From: Methanoculleus sp. UBA430
GTDB taxonomy: Archaea > Halobacteriota > Methanomicrobia > Methanomicrobiales > Methanoculleaceae
Reading direction: 5' to 3'
Length of the DNA stretch: 64,000 nucleotides
Assembly (NCBI RefSeq): GCF_002506585.1
Contig: NZ_DAXW01000016.1
Span: 289,874-353,873 of the forward strand
Shown: positions 16,722-26,107 of the stretch, in pieces
Layout: each line of letters opens with the position of its first letter
How positions within the stretch are numbered: position 1 is the stretch's first letter
Translations under genes and position numbers: made by a program
Notes under the pieces: generated by a model
The model's database searches: none
Told to the model about the DNA's origin: nothing
What the model saw: only the letters and a program-made list of their open reading frames with translations

Positions 16722-16939
16722 CTCATCTTCCGGGCGCTGGCAAGAGCGATCCGGGTGGTGTAACCCCCGGGACTGAATGGGTTTTTCCCGATCCCCTGTC
16801 CGCCGGGGTTCGACCTATGATGGGGCTTATAATATAATAATATTATTAATTAAATCCCGGCCGGTGATGCCATCTTCTGAGCGGCAATGTCACTCCATTC
16901 ACGGTTAAAAGTGAAGATACCCGGCCACACCGGGTTAGA
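16722..16939. promoter_or_regulatory. AT-rich spacer with promoter-like sequence for the small SdrD-B gene
   Basis: Bases 16829-16856 are almost pure A/T (tataatataataatattatt), in sharp contrast with the GC-rich surroundings. On the minus strand this gives several overlapping TATA-box candidates about 110-130 bases upstream of the 16721 start. No gene is seen in this spacer. Confidence 0.4.
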
Positions 16940-19510
16940 CTACGCAGGGGGAGAGAGAGCCCCTGCCGGCTCCGGGGCAGGAGGATCGCGCGCAACACCC
17001 TCAGGTACCGCGTCCTCCGGGGGCAGCGTCACAGGTGGGGTCTCGTTCACGACCGGCGCCGACAGAACTTCGTCCGTTCCGTTCTTCGCCATACCTTCCT
17101 CCTCACCGGCAGCACTCTCGTTCTCCGGGAGGCCAGAACCGCCGTCCGTCACGTTCTCCACGGCACCGGCGCCTCCATCCTCCGGGCCATCCGCGCCACC
17201 CGCTCCAGCCGTCGATGATGGGGTGATAGAGAGGACCAGCCCCGCGTCCCTGGTGACGACATCGCCCCCGGCAACGGTGAAGGGACCTGTCGAGCCGGTC
17301 GTGGGGTCGGCAGAACTGTCTCCGCCGGCAGTCGTGAACGTGTAGTCGTCCGGCGGGGTGAACACCAGCGAGTACTTCCCGGGCAGGAGGGGGCCGAAGA
17401 GGTACAGGGAGGAGTACCAGTCATGATGGCCCGTGCGGGCCGATGCCACCTGGTTCCCGCTCGCATCCAGGAGGCGGATCTCGACATCCGTCAGGCCGTG
17501 GCCCTCGTCCTTGAGCCCATCTCCGTCACCGTCGCTCCAGGTTGTCCCGAGTATCCACCCGTAGGTCTCTGCCGGAGTCGCCGGGTGGTGATTGCCGATG
17601 AAGCCCGCGTTCAGGGTCTGTCGTCCGGTCCCGTCTTCGGCGAACGCCACGGTTGCATCTATGGGGCTCGCATCGCTGCCCTGACCGGAGACGGTGCAGG
17701 AATAGCCGTCCGGCATCAGGAATTCGGCACCCCTGTAGCGCCCCGGGGAGATGTTCTCGAACCGGTATGACCCGTCCGGGTCGGTGACGACATGGTCGAG
17801 CATGGTCCGCTCACCGATCAGCCGTACGCCGATGCCGGGGATGCCCGGTTCGCCGGTGTCGAGGACGCCGTCCGCGTTCAGGTCGTACCAGACCGTTCCC
17901 GCTAATGCGGTCGCGTTCAGGTTGTCATTCCCGTTGTCGTCTCCATTGTCATCGCCGTTGTCATCGCCGTTGTCATCTCCATTATCATCCCCGTTTTCCG
18001 TAGGCGTTGGGGCCAGATCTCCGGTCGGCATCGGGGTCACATTCTCATCATCGTCCCCATTGTCATCGTCATCGTCATCCCCGTTGTGCGTAGGCCTCGG
18101 AGTCACGGTTCCGGTCGGTATCGGGGTCCCGGTGCTTGTCCCCGTCGGCGTCGGAATCACATGCCCGTCGTCATCGTCTCTATCATCACCCGGCGTCGTC
18201 ACCGGCGCCTTCTGGGGCACGATGGGCGCCTTCGGGGGCTTTATGGGGGTTGCCGTGGGTCCGGGCGTCGGCGTTTCGGTCGGTGTCGGCTCCGGGGGCG
18301 TTCCCAGTCTCACCGTCCAGGCGTCTGTATTCACCGCCCCTCCCCTCTGTGTGGTGTTGAGGGTTCCGGCGAAGACGTACTCTCCCGGTGCGATCTCGAG
18401 GATGGAGGTGGCCCGGTCGCCGGGATTTTCACCCCCGAATGTCCTGCTCCAGGCCACCGCACCTTCGGCGTCGGTCGCGACCAGCCAGGCATCGGTGTCA
18501 TCCACGCCGGGGAACCCTGTCTCCCCTGCGACGAGATAACCGCCGTCTGCGGTCTCGATGACCGTTTCGGCCGACTCGTTCACGCCGAAGTCGCCGTAGA
18601 TCCAGTTCCAGACGACCTCCCCGTCGGGGGTGAGTTTGAGGAGGAGCACATCGGTATCGACCGTTGTGTTGTCAGGCCGCTCCGTGAACGTCCCGGCGAC
18701 GAGCAGGTTGCCGTCCGAGGTGGTGATCACCGCCCGGCCGGCATCGTCGTCGGGGCTGCCGAACGTCCTGTTCCAGACTTCTTCACCCGACTCGTCCAGC
18801 CTTACTACCCAGACGTCGGCCATGCCCGCTCCCGAGGACTCGGTGCTGCCGGCAACGACGAAGTCCCCGCCGGGAAGCCGGGTGACGGCGTCCGCCCGGT
18901 TATTCCCGGCTTCGCCGAACGTCCTGTTCCAGACTTCTTCACCCGTCCCGTTCAGCCTGACCACCCAGGCGGCGGACTCGTTCTCACCCCAGGGCGCGAT
19001 GGAGCCGGCGAAGAGGTAGCCGCCGTCATCGGTCCCGGTCACCGCGTTCGCCGAGGCATTGACGTCCGGGCCGCCGTAGGTTCTGTTCCAGATCTCGCCG
19101 CCCGCAGGATCGGTCTTCACAATCCAGGCATCGGTATCCGCCCGCGTCCCGTTCGTGACGAGGGTGAGGTTCCCGGCGAAGAGGAGGTTGCCGTCGTCGG
19201 TCCGGATGAGGGAACGTGCGACGTCGGTCTCCTTCCCGCCATACGTCCTGTTCCACTCCTCAGTGCCCTCCAGCGTCAGCCTGACCACCCAGGCGTCCGC
19301 CTTCCCCTCGCCGGACGATTCCGTCTCCCCGGCGAGGAAGAACCCGGTCCCCCCCGGGATCGGAACAATCGCGTATGCCGCATCATCGGCATCCGGCCCC
19401 CCATACGTCTTGTTCCACAGAACTGCGCTATCCCCTGCCCCTGTTGCCGCAAATGCGACGAACGCGAGCGCCGAGAGCAGAATAATCCAGATATATGTGC
19501 CACGTTGCAT
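16940..19510 (-). CDS. Large secreted surface protein: seven-repeat propeller, D/N-rich linker, two SdrD-B domains
   Basis: The ATG at 19510 follows GGGAG and gives a signal peptide (MQRGTYIWIILLSALAFVAFAATGAG). Residues 27-400 hold seven repeats of about 50 residues, each with the core VWNRTYGG...GGYLFAG...DAWVVRL, as in seven-bladed beta-propellers. Next is a Thr/Pro-rich linker (TPTETPTPGPTATP), then a low-complexity stretch of alternating DDNG units (about 17925-18080). Two SdrD-B domains follow (GTVWYDLNADGVLDTGEPGIPG and GTTWSDGDGDGLKDEGHGLTD) and an acidic, Pro-rich tail. No LPXTG or PGF-CTERM anchor is seen, so attachment is unclear. It is probably a glycosylated cell-surface adhesin or structural protein; many N-x-T/S sites are present. 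Confidence 0.8.
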   Translation of the reverse strand: MQRGTYIWIILLSALAFVAFAATGAGDSAVLWNKTYGGPDADDAAYAIVPIPGGTGFFLAGETESSGEGKADAWVVRLTLEGTEEWNRTYGGKETDVARSLIRTDDGNLLFAGNLTLVTNGTRADTDAWIVKTDPAGGEIWNRTYGGPDVNASANAVTGTDDGGYLFAGSIAPWGENESAAWVVRLNGTGEEVWNRTFGEAGNNRADAVTRLPGGDFVVAGSTESSGAGMADVWVVRLDESGEEVWNRTFGSPDDDAGRAVITTSDGNLLVAGTFTERPDNTTVDTDVLLLKLTPDGEVVWNWIYGDFGVNESAETVIETADGGYLVAGETGFPGVDDTDAWLVATDAEGAVAWSRTFGGENPGDRATSILEIAPGEYVFAGTLNTTQRGGAVNTDAWTVRLGTPPEPTPTETPTPGPTATPIKPPKAPIVPQKAPVTTPGDDRDDDDGHVIPTPTGTSTGTPIPTGTVTPRPTHNGDDDDDDNGDDDENVTPMPTGDLAPTPTENGDDNGDDNGDDNGDDNGDDNGNDNLNATALAGTVWYDLNADGVLDTGEPGIPGIGVRLIGERTMLDHVVTDPDGSYRFENISPGRYRGAEFLMPDGYSCTVSGQGSDASPIDATVAFAEDGTGRQTLNAGFIGNHHPATPAETYGWILGTTWSDGDGDGLKDEGHGLTDVEIRLLDASGNQVASARTGHHDWYSSLYLFGPLLPGKYSLVFTPPDDYTFTTAGGDSSADPTTGSTGPFTVAGGDVVTRDAGLVLSITPSSTAGAGGADGPEDGGAGAVENVTDGGSGLPENESAAGEEEGMAKNGTDEVLSAPVVNETPPVTLPPEDAVPEGVARDPPAPEPAGALSPPA

Positions 19511-19939
19511 GGTCTCCCTCTCCTCATCTCCACCCGGGAACATGCTGCGGTCTGTGCCGGAGACTGCCCTCCCACCTTCCGGGGCCTTACGGTGTATCGC
19601 TATAAAATCCGGGTTTATCCGGTGAAAACCGGGCCTCCTGCAGAGTCCCCGGGTCCCGCAGCATCACGAGGTCTGCACCCCTATAGCGCCATTATTATAA
19701 TAATATTGTTTCAATGTGCCCGCGTGGCGGCGGTTCGAGGGCAGCTGGTGCACCAGAAGCGAGACGTCCCTTCCTCTCCACATGACCGGGCGTATCTGCT
19801 GCCATGGCTGCCATTTCTCTCGTTCGCCGGGGAGAGGGCAGTGCCCATACCCTGTGGCGGTCCGGCCCTGCCGGTGCATCTCCTCGACTTCACAAAAGCA
19901 TCAATACGCTTATGAACAAACATCTGGTAGGAAACCTGC
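19511..19939. promoter_or_regulatory. Divergent intergenic region, promoters only
   Basis: A 429-base gap between divergently transcribed genes. A TATA-like element lies at 19600-19607 (tataaaat on the plus strand, ttttatag on the minus), suitable for the surface protein. Another, cgcttatgaac near 19905-19915, lies about 28 bases before the DJ-1 gene. An A/T block lies at 19690-19708. No convincing gene is present. Confidence 0.35.
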
Positions 19940-20455
19940 ATGAGACTCTTGCTTGCAATTGCACCGGAACAGTTCAGGGACGAAGAACTGGAGACCCCGA
20001 AGAGGGTCTTTGAGGAGGCCGGGATCGACGTCGATATCGCCTCTACGATCGCCGGCACCTGCACGGGGATGCTCGGGGCCACCGCGGAGGCGACGATGAC
20101 GTTTGACGACGTCGATCCTGATAACTATGACGGGATCGTCGTGGTGGGCGGCGCCGGATCCCAGGACCACCTCTGGGGGAGCGAGAGGCTTGTGGCCCTG
20201 GTCAGGGCATTCTTCGAGCAGGGCAAGGTCGTTGCCGCCATCTGTCTCGCGCCGGTCGTCCTGGCGCGGGCGGGCATCCTCGCGGGGCGGCAGACCACGG
20301 TCTACCAGAGCCCGGCGGCGGTCGCGGAGATGAAGAAGGCCGGCGCGAACCTTCTCAGCATCCCGGTTGTTGCGGATATGCAGGTCGTGACCGCGAACGG
20401 CCCCCATGCTGCCGCACAGTTCGCCGACACCGTCATATCGAAACTCGAATGCTGA
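19940..20455 (+). CDS. DJ-1/PfpI family protein
   Basis: A 171-residue protein of the DJ-1/PfpI/ThiJ superfamily. The nucleophile elbow is AAICLAPVVLARAG with the conserved cysteine, and the upstream YDGIVVVGGAGSQDHLW strand is typical. Members include glyoxalase-like enzymes, chaperones and amidases; this sequence alone does not decide. It overlaps the following glycosyltransferase by seven bases. Confidence 0.85.
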   Translation: MRLLLAIAPEQFRDEELETPKRVFEEAGIDVDIASTIAGTCTGMLGATAEATMTFDDVDPDNYDGIVVVGGAGSQDHLWGSERLVALVRAFFEQGKVVAAICLAPVVLARAGILAGRQTTVYQSPAAVAEMKKAGANLLSIPVVADMQVVTANGPHAAAQFADTVISKLEC

Positions 20456-21162
20456 ACGATACACACGGCGGTGGGGTGAGCCGGGCGGACTGCACTCTGG
20501 TGATCCCCGCGTACAACGAGGAGCGGCGGATCCGGTCGCTCCTCGACGACATCTCCGGCTTTGCCGGCCCCCTGATATTTGTCTGCGACGGGACCGATGC
20601 CACCCCCGCTATCATCGATGCGTTCGCGGCCGATCACCCGTCGCGTACGATCCGGTGCCTGACGTTCCCGCACCGCCTCGGCAAAGGAGGGGGGGTTGTC
20701 GAGGGCATGAAGGCGGCCGCCACGCGCTACATCGGCTACATGGATGCCGACGGTTCGACGTCCCTTGCCGAGATGGAGCGCCTCTTTGACCGCCTTACAA
20801 CGGTAGACGGCGCCATCGGCTCGCGCTGGGTCCCCGGCTCGGTCCTCCCCGTGCGGCAGGGTTTCCGGCGCCAGGTCGAGAGCCGTCTCTTCAACCTTCT
20901 GGTCCGGCTGCTCTTTGGGCTCGATTACCGGGACACCCAGTGCGGCGCGAAGGCCTTCCGGAGGGAGGCGCTCGACGCGGTTCTGCCGTCCATCCGGTCG
21001 ACCGGGTTCGAGTTCGATGTCGAACTCCTCTGGCGGCTGCAACGGCGCGGCTGCCGGGTGGAAGAGGTCCCGATCACCTGGGAGAACCGGGAGGAGTCGA
21101 AGGTAATGGCACTGGACGCAAAAGAGATGCTGTTTGGTATGATCCGGCTCCGGTTCGGGTAG
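20449..21162 (+). CDS. Family 2 glycosyltransferase (dolichyl-phosphate hexose synthase type)
   Basis: A 237-residue GT-A enzyme: LVIPAYNEERRIRSLLDDI at the nucleotide-binding start, YMDADGSTSLAEM as the DxD site, and the downstream GSRWVPGS, LFGLDYRDTQCGAKAFRREAL and W..NREESKV motifs of dolichyl-phosphate mannose/glucose synthases. No membrane helices follow the catalytic domain, so it is a soluble DPM1-like enzyme. It probably charges dolichyl phosphate for protein glycosylation. Confidence 0.85.
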   Translation: MLNDTHGGGVSRADCTLVIPAYNEERRIRSLLDDISGFAGPLIFVCDGTDATPAIIDAFAADHPSRTIRCLTFPHRLGKGGGVVEGMKAAATRYIGYMDADGSTSLAEMERLFDRLTTVDGAIGSRWVPGSVLPVRQGFRRQVESRLFNLLVRLLFGLDYRDTQCGAKAFRREALDAVLPSIRSTGFEFDVELLWRLQRRGCRVEEVPITWENREESKVMALDAKEMLFGMIRLRFG

Positions 21163-21248
21163 TTCGCCTCCCGCTGCTCCTCCCGGAACAGATCGCCGGG
21201 TTTTAAGCCTTTCTGGGCCGAAGGGTTCTGCAAGAGCGGTGAAATCCG

Positions 21249-22202
21249 GTGTTTGAGAAGACGGTCTTTGTGGAGGGGATCAGCGGGGGAGTGCAGGTCG
21301 ACGCACCGTTTGTCGTGGATGCTGCGGAGTTGCGGGAGAAGCGGGACGGCAAGTATATCCTGCTTTCCATCTCCGATAAGACCGGCCGGGGGCCCTGCAA
21401 GGTCTGGGGGACGTCCAACCACGACATGCGGCAGATCGAGGAGTTCTGCCACAACATCCGGGTCGGCGAGGTCTACCGGATCCAGGGATACGCGAAGGAG
21501 TTCAACGGCACCTGCGAGGTGAACGTGAACGACGGGATAGCCCATCTGACGGATCCGATCCGGAGCGATCTCATTGAACCCTCCTGGTTTGTCTACGCAC
21601 CTGCCGACAGCGACGGCGTCCGGCGGGGGCTCGGGCGTATGGCCGCCGGAATCGAGGATCCCGGCATAGCCTCCCTCGTCTCACGGGTCATGAACGACGT
21701 CCCGGGATTTTTTGAAGCGCCCGCGGCCAAACGCCGGCACCACGCGTATACCGGCGGCCTCGCGGAGCACACCCTCGAGACCGCGGAGATTGCGGCGAAC
21801 CTCGCGGGCACCGTCTGCCGGGCGGAGATGGACACCGATGTCCTCCTCGCCGGCTCCCTCCTCCACGACATCGGGAAGGCACCCTGTTTCCGCCGCCAGG
21901 GCTTCTCGTTCGTCGCGCTCCCGGAGTATACGCTCGTCGGGCACACGGCGATCGGGGCCGCGGCCCTCCTCCGGCACGCGGCAGGCGTCGACCCTGCACG
22001 GTTCAGCCACATCCTCCATATCCTGATGGCGCATCACGGCCCCCACGGCGAGGTCCAGCCCCGGACCCCGGAGGCCTGGGCGGTCCACTTCGCCGACAAC
22101 GCGAGCGCCACCCTCCGGAGCGTCTGTGACGACGTCGCCGGCCTCAGCCCGGGAGAGGAGCGGCAGGGGGCACGGACGCGGCAGCTGGTCTACCGGTTTT
22201 GA
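21249..22202 (+). CDS. HD-domain / OB-fold nucleic acid hydrolase (YhaM-like)
   Basis: A 317-residue protein starting at GTG 21249. Residues 10-105 form an OB-fold nucleic-acid binding domain (GKYILLSISDKTGRGPCKVWG...YRIQGYAKEFNGTCEV). Residues 155-290 carry an HD phosphohydrolase domain (HHAYTGGLAEHTLETAEIA, LLAGSLLHDIGKAPCF, LMAHHG). This architecture is that of the YhaM 3'-5' exoribonuclease family. Processing of RNA or single-stranded DNA is inferred. Confidence 0.85.
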   Translation: MFEKTVFVEGISGGVQVDAPFVVDAAELREKRDGKYILLSISDKTGRGPCKVWGTSNHDMRQIEEFCHNIRVGEVYRIQGYAKEFNGTCEVNVNDGIAHLTDPIRSDLIEPSWFVYAPADSDGVRRGLGRMAAGIEDPGIASLVSRVMNDVPGFFEAPAAKRRHHAYTGGLAEHTLETAEIAANLAGTVCRAEMDTDVLLAGSLLHDIGKAPCFRRQGFSFVALPEYTLVGHTAIGAAALLRHAAGVDPARFSHILHILMAHHGPHGEVQPRTPEAWAVHFADNASATLRSVCDDVAGLSPGEERQGARTRQLVYRF

Positions 22203-22368
22203 CCATTCTCACGCGAACGAGATCCGGAGAGAGGCTCGTAAACCACCGGTTGCTATATCAAAAAAGCGACTCATATATTGTCTCGATCGGCAAATACTCT
22301 ATTATCTTTCGAATATATTGCCCTTCCGATCCCGACCGGCGAAGCCGGAGCGCCCCGCAAAAAAGAGG

Positions 22369-22518
22369 TTACTCCCCCTTCAGGTAAGCCTCGGGGTCCC
22401 GCTCGAAGAGCTTCTTGCACCCCGGGGCGCAGAAGTAGTAGGTCTTGCCCTTATACTCGGACGTGAACTTCGCGGTCGCCTCGTTGACGTCCATCTTGCA
22501 TACCGGATCAATTGCCAC
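22369..22518 (-). CDS. YHS domain metal-binding protein
   Basis: A 49-residue protein starting at GTG 22518 behind a strong GGAGGTTGAT site that overlaps the end of copA. The sequence has the complete YHS core: DPVCKMDV, then TSEYKGKTYYFCAPGCKKLFERDPEAYL, with three cysteines. YHS modules bind copper or other heavy metals and are often fused to CopA-type ATPases. Here it is a separate gene in the copA operon and probably acts as a metal chaperone or sink. Confidence 0.9.
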   Translation of the reverse strand: MAIDPVCKMDVNEATAKFTSEYKGKTYYFCAPGCKKLFERDPEAYLKGE

Positions 22519-22523
22519 GGATA

Positions 22524-24971
22524 TCAACCTCCGATCATTCCTCTCTTCACCGGAGGTATATATGTCTTGAGCAGCAGCGAGAGCGAGACGACCGTCACCG
22601 ACGAGAGGGCCATCGCGAGCGCCGCAAACTCCGGCCGGAAGGTGATGCCAAAGATTGGGTGGAGCACGCCTGCCGCAAGCGGGATGAGGGCCGAGTTGTA
22701 GGCGAACGCCCAGAAGAGGTTCTGCTTGATCCGGCTCATCACCTTCCGGGAGAGTTCTATGGCCGCGACGGCATCGACGAGGTCGTCGCGAATGAGGACG
22801 ACATCGCCGCTCTCGATCGCGACATCGGTCCCGCTCCCGATCGCGATCCCGACGTCCGCCTGCGCGAGCGCCGGGGCGTCGTTGATACCGTCGCCGACGA
22901 ACGCCACGACCGCCCCCTGCTCCTGGAGGGCGCGGACCTCCTCGGCCTTCTCCTGCGGCAGCACCCCGGCGTGGACGTCCTCGATCCCGACCTCCCTCGC
23001 GATGGCGTTTGCCGTCCGCTCGTTGTCGCCGGTGATCATCGTCACGGCAAGGCCCATCCTTTTGAGGTCCGCAATGGCCGCCTTCGTCGTCGGTTTGAGG
23101 GTATCGGCGATGGCAATGATGCCTGCGAACCCGGCCCCGGCGGCGACGAGTACTGCGGTCTTCCCCTCGTCCTGGAGGGCGGCGATCCGGCCCCCCGCAT
23201 CAGGGGGAACGGAGATATGGTATTCGTCGAGGAAGGGCCGGTTCCCGATCAGGACCTCTTCCCCCTCCACCACGGCGCTCACGCCCCGCCCGCCGAAGGT
23301 CGTGAACCGCTCCGACGCCGGGATTGTGACGCCCGCGCTCTCCGCCCGCCGGACGACCGCCTCCGCGAGCGGGTGCTGCGAGTTACGCTCGACCGCCGCC
23401 GCGATCGCGAGAAGCCGGTCCTCTCCGATCCCGGCCGGCACGACGTCGGTGACGTCGGGCTTCCCCCGGGTGAGCGTCCCGGTCTTGTCGAAGACGACCG
23501 CGGTCAGTTTCTCCGAGATCTCGAGCGCCTCGCCGTTCCGGATCAGCACCCCGAGTTCGGCGCCCCTCCCGATCCCGACGGTCACGGCGGTCGGGGTGGC
23601 GAGACCGAGCGCACAGGGGCAGGCGACGACCAGGATCGAGATCAGGACCGTCAGCGCAAAGAGGAGCGTGGCGTCGAGGACCAGGTACCAGGCGAGGAAG
23701 GCGACGGTGGCGATCGCGAGGACGGCCGGGATGAAGTAGGAGACCGCGACGTCGGCGATACGCTCGACCGGGGGCTTTGAGCCCTGGGCGTCCCGGACGA
23801 GCCTGATGATCTGCGAGAGAACCATATCCTTCCCGATCTTCTCCGCCCGGAACCGGAGGACGCCGTTCACGTTCAGGGTGCCGCCGACGACCCCGTCGCC
23901 CTCCCGTTTGTCGGCCGGGATGGGTTCGCCGGTGATCATCGACTCATCGACGGAACTCTCGCCGCCCACGACCGTCCCGTCGACCGGCACCTTCTCCCCC
24001 GGCCGGACCAGGAGGATGTCGCCGACGACGACGTCCTCGATGGGGACTTCGACCTCGCGATCGCTCCGGATCACCGTCGCGGTCCTGGGCCGGAGGCCGA
24101 TCAGGCTCTTGATGGCATCCGATGTCCTCCCCTTCGCCCGGGCTTCGAGGTAGCGGCCGAGCGTCAGGAACGAGGCGAGCATCACCGCGGTCTCGTAGAA
24201 GTTGAAGGCCGGGGTGAGGACGATGTTGAAGGTGCCGAGGAGGCTTGCGCCGTAGGCGACACCGATCCCCATCGCGTACATGACGTCCATCGTCAGTGCC
24301 CGGTTCCGGAGCGCCGCGGCGGCCGCCTTGAAGATGGGGGCGCTGACGTAGTAAAAGACCGGGAGGGTGATGACGAGCATGACGAGGTTGACCGGGACCG
24401 GGAGGGCGGCCGCCCCCGGCATACCGAAGAGCATGTAGAAGAAGAGCGGGATGCTCACCGCAAACCCGACGACAAACCGCCGGAACTTGTCCCGGAGGTC
24501 CTCCTCCCGCATCCGGGCCTCGACGTCCTCGGAGATCTCCTCATCGAGCCCCAGGTACTGGTAGCCGGCATCCTCAACGGCGGCCCGGAAATCAGGGGCC
24601 GTGACGAGTGCAGGGTTGTAGACGATACGTACGTTCTCGGTCGCGAGGTTGACCCGGGCCTCGTAAACCCCCTCAAGGTCGTTGAGCGAGGCCTCGATCA
24701 CCTGGGCGCAGGAGGCGCAGACCATCCCGCCAACCCTGACAGTGACCTCGTTCCGTACAACCCCGTAGCCTGCGTCGGTGACCGTCCGTTCGAGATCCGC
24801 GAGGCTGGTCTTCGCTGGATCGTACTCGACGGTGGCCGTCTCGGCCGCGAGGTTGACCCGGGCATCATAGACGTCGTCCCGGTCGTGGAGGGCCTTCTCG
24901 ATGTTGAGGGCGCAGGACGCGCAGTGCATCCCGGAGATCTTCAGTTCTGCCTTCCGTTTCTCCTCCGGCAT
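22524..24971 (-). CDS. copA: Copper-translocating P1B-type ATPase
   Basis: An 815-residue P-type ATPase. The ATG at 24971 follows GAGGTGA. Two N-terminal HMA domains carry GMHCASC and GMVCASC. The membrane CPC motif is in ACPCALGLATPT, the phosphorylation site is DKTGTLTRGKP, the N-domain HP motif is in NSQHPLAEA, and the hinge is VGDGINDAPAL. This set is diagnostic of Cu(I)-exporting CopA. The YHS protein is translated from its 3' end. Copper-responsive regulation is likely but no regulator is adjacent. Confidence 0.95.
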   Translation of the reverse strand: MPEEKRKAELKISGMHCASCALNIEKALHDRDDVYDARVNLAAETATVEYDPAKTSLADLERTVTDAGYGVVRNEVTVRVGGMVCASCAQVIEASLNDLEGVYEARVNLATENVRIVYNPALVTAPDFRAAVEDAGYQYLGLDEEISEDVEARMREEDLRDKFRRFVVGFAVSIPLFFYMLFGMPGAAALPVPVNLVMLVITLPVFYYVSAPIFKAAAAALRNRALTMDVMYAMGIGVAYGASLLGTFNIVLTPAFNFYETAVMLASFLTLGRYLEARAKGRTSDAIKSLIGLRPRTATVIRSDREVEVPIEDVVVGDILLVRPGEKVPVDGTVVGGESSVDESMITGEPIPADKREGDGVVGGTLNVNGVLRFRAEKIGKDMVLSQIIRLVRDAQGSKPPVERIADVAVSYFIPAVLAIATVAFLAWYLVLDATLLFALTVLISILVVACPCALGLATPTAVTVGIGRGAELGVLIRNGEALEISEKLTAVVFDKTGTLTRGKPDVTDVVPAGIGEDRLLAIAAAVERNSQHPLAEAVVRRAESAGVTIPASERFTTFGGRGVSAVVEGEEVLIGNRPFLDEYHISVPPDAGGRIAALQDEGKTAVLVAAGAGFAGIIAIADTLKPTTKAAIADLKRMGLAVTMITGDNERTANAIAREVGIEDVHAGVLPQEKAEEVRALQEQGAVVAFVGDGINDAPALAQADVGIAIGSGTDVAIESGDVVLIRDDLVDAVAAIELSRKVMSRIKQNLFWAFAYNSALIPLAAGVLHPIFGITFRPEFAALAMALSSVTVVSLSLLLKTYIPPVKRGMIGG

Positions 24972-25062
24972 GTTATTCACCTCAGCGCGCGGGAATAAAT
25001 ACCTGCACCCCTCCTCACCGGTCTCCGCGCAGCCGCTCACAAAAGGGACCGAATCACTGCTT

Positions 25063-25110
25063 CAGTCCCGGCTAATTTTTATACATAACATTATTATATT
25101 AAAAACCGGT
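25063..25110. promoter_or_regulatory. Divergent AT-rich promoter region of copA and the HEAT-repeat gene
   Basis: The stretch ctaatttttatacataac followed by attattatattaaaaacc carries TATA-like boxes on both strands. On the minus strand tataaaaatta near 25074-25084 suits copA. On the plus strand ttatattaaaaa near 25092-25104 suits the gene starting at 25140, giving a leader of about 15 bases. Confidence 0.45.
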
Positions 25111-25139
25111 TATTATCCCCCTATCCAGAGGTGATTGAG

Positions 25140-26003
25140 ATGCAGAGAAGGGATCTTCCGATAGGAGAGTCACGGGAGGAGAAGCGATATGATCTTGAAC
25201 GCATGTCGTCGGGGCGAGATATCAACGGCCTGACCGAAGCACTGCAGACTGGCGATCCTGCCGTCCGCCGCGATGCCGCCCTTGCCCTCGGCGCGCTGGG
25301 CGAATGGAGGGCTGTGGACCCTCTCATCCGGGCGCTCGCTGATCCGGCGCAGGACGTCCGGGAGGGGGCGGCGAACGCGCTTGTGATGGTCGGGACGCCG
25401 GCGGTTGATCCGCTGCTCGATCTCCTCGACCATCCCGAAGCTGCGGCAGTGTACGGGATGCCGCGGGAAGCGCCTGAGGAGGGTCTTACCCAGGTCGACC
25501 TCCTCGGGGGGCCCGCGGACATACCGGCCGCAAAGAGGAGGCTCCGGCACGCCGGGGGCATCAGACAGCACGATGCGCTCGGCGGCCCGGCGGATATCCG
25601 GGAGGCGGGGGCAGGAGCGTCCCGTGATACCGAGAGGGAGATCACCCAGCACGACCTCCTCGGCGGCCCGGGTGATGTCGGAACGAGGAAGAGCCTCCGG
25701 CACCGGGAACTCGCCCAGCACGACCTCCTCGGTGGGCCGGCGGACGCGAGGGAGCACGAAAGGCTCTTCCCCGGCGCGAGAAGGGCCGGCGTCGTACCGG
25801 AGGGTGCTCTTCCCGGGCGGGGACTGCGTCGGGCCTATGCCGCCGTCATCCTCGGCGAGATTGCCGATCCGCGGGCGGAAGGAGCCCTCGGCCGGGCGCT
25901 CAACGACAGTGACCCCGCCGTCCGGAGGGCCGCCGGGGACGGGATGGCACGATACCGCGAGAGGCGGGGTTCGGCGACGCGTATCATGCCATCGTCCCGC
26001 TGA
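25140..26003 (+). CDS. HEAT-repeat protein with four-copy QHDLLGGPAD insert
   Basis: The ATG at 25140 sits five bases after GAGGTGA. Residues 35-105 are PBS-lyase-type HEAT repeats (VRRDAALALGALGEWRAVDPLIRAL). Residues 116-203 hold four copies of an unusual motif, TQVDLLGGPADI, RQHDALGGPADI, TQHDLLGGPGDV and AQHDLLGGPADA, spaced 23-27 residues apart by Arg-rich linkers. One more HEAT unit follows (RAYAAVILGEIADPRAEGALGRAL) and the protein ends early with a basic tail. It is a shortened paralogue of the next gene. Role unknown; HEAT repeats generally bind proteins. Confidence 0.7.
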   Translation: MQRRDLPIGESREEKRYDLERMSSGRDINGLTEALQTGDPAVRRDAALALGALGEWRAVDPLIRALADPAQDVREGAANALVMVGTPAVDPLLDLLDHPEAAAVYGMPREAPEEGLTQVDLLGGPADIPAAKRRLRHAGGIRQHDALGGPADIREAGAGASRDTEREITQHDLLGGPGDVGTRKSLRHRELAQHDLLGGPADAREHERLFPGARRAGVVPEGALPGRGLRRAYAAVILGEIADPRAEGALGRALNDSDPAVRRAAGDGMARYRERRGSATRIMPSSR

Positions 26004-26062
26004 TGCCGGGACGGACCCCATTTTTTCCGGCTCCGTGGGGGCCACTCTTGCCGGCGAAGGTT

Positions 26063-26070
26063 CTTATACC
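26063..26070 (+). promoter_or_regulatory. TATA-like box for second HEAT gene
   Basis: cttatacc at 26063-26070, with purine-rich bases before it (cgaagg), lies about 40 bases upstream of the TTG start at 26108. This fits a transcription start near 26090 and a short leader. It supports TTG 26108 over the upstream in-frame codons. Confidence 0.4.
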
Positions 26071-26107
26071 GGGGAGACGGTATACGCCGGATCCGGAGGC
26101 GAAAGGA

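Noticed and set aside
17925..18080. Short regular repeats (about 12 bases) suggesting a CRISPR or minisatellite
   Set aside because: They encode DDNG/GDDN units in frame within the surface protein; there are no unique spacers between repeats of CRISPR length.
19725..19745. ggttcgagg sequence that could suggest a tRNA T-arm
   Set aside because: No matching acceptor, anticodon or D-arm pairing was found around it; no tRNA gene was seen anywhere in the window.
18086..19915. 609-codon plus-strand frame opposite the large surface protein
   Set aside because: The minus strand gives a signal peptide, seven clean repeats and SdrD-B domains; the plus frame is only their antisense.
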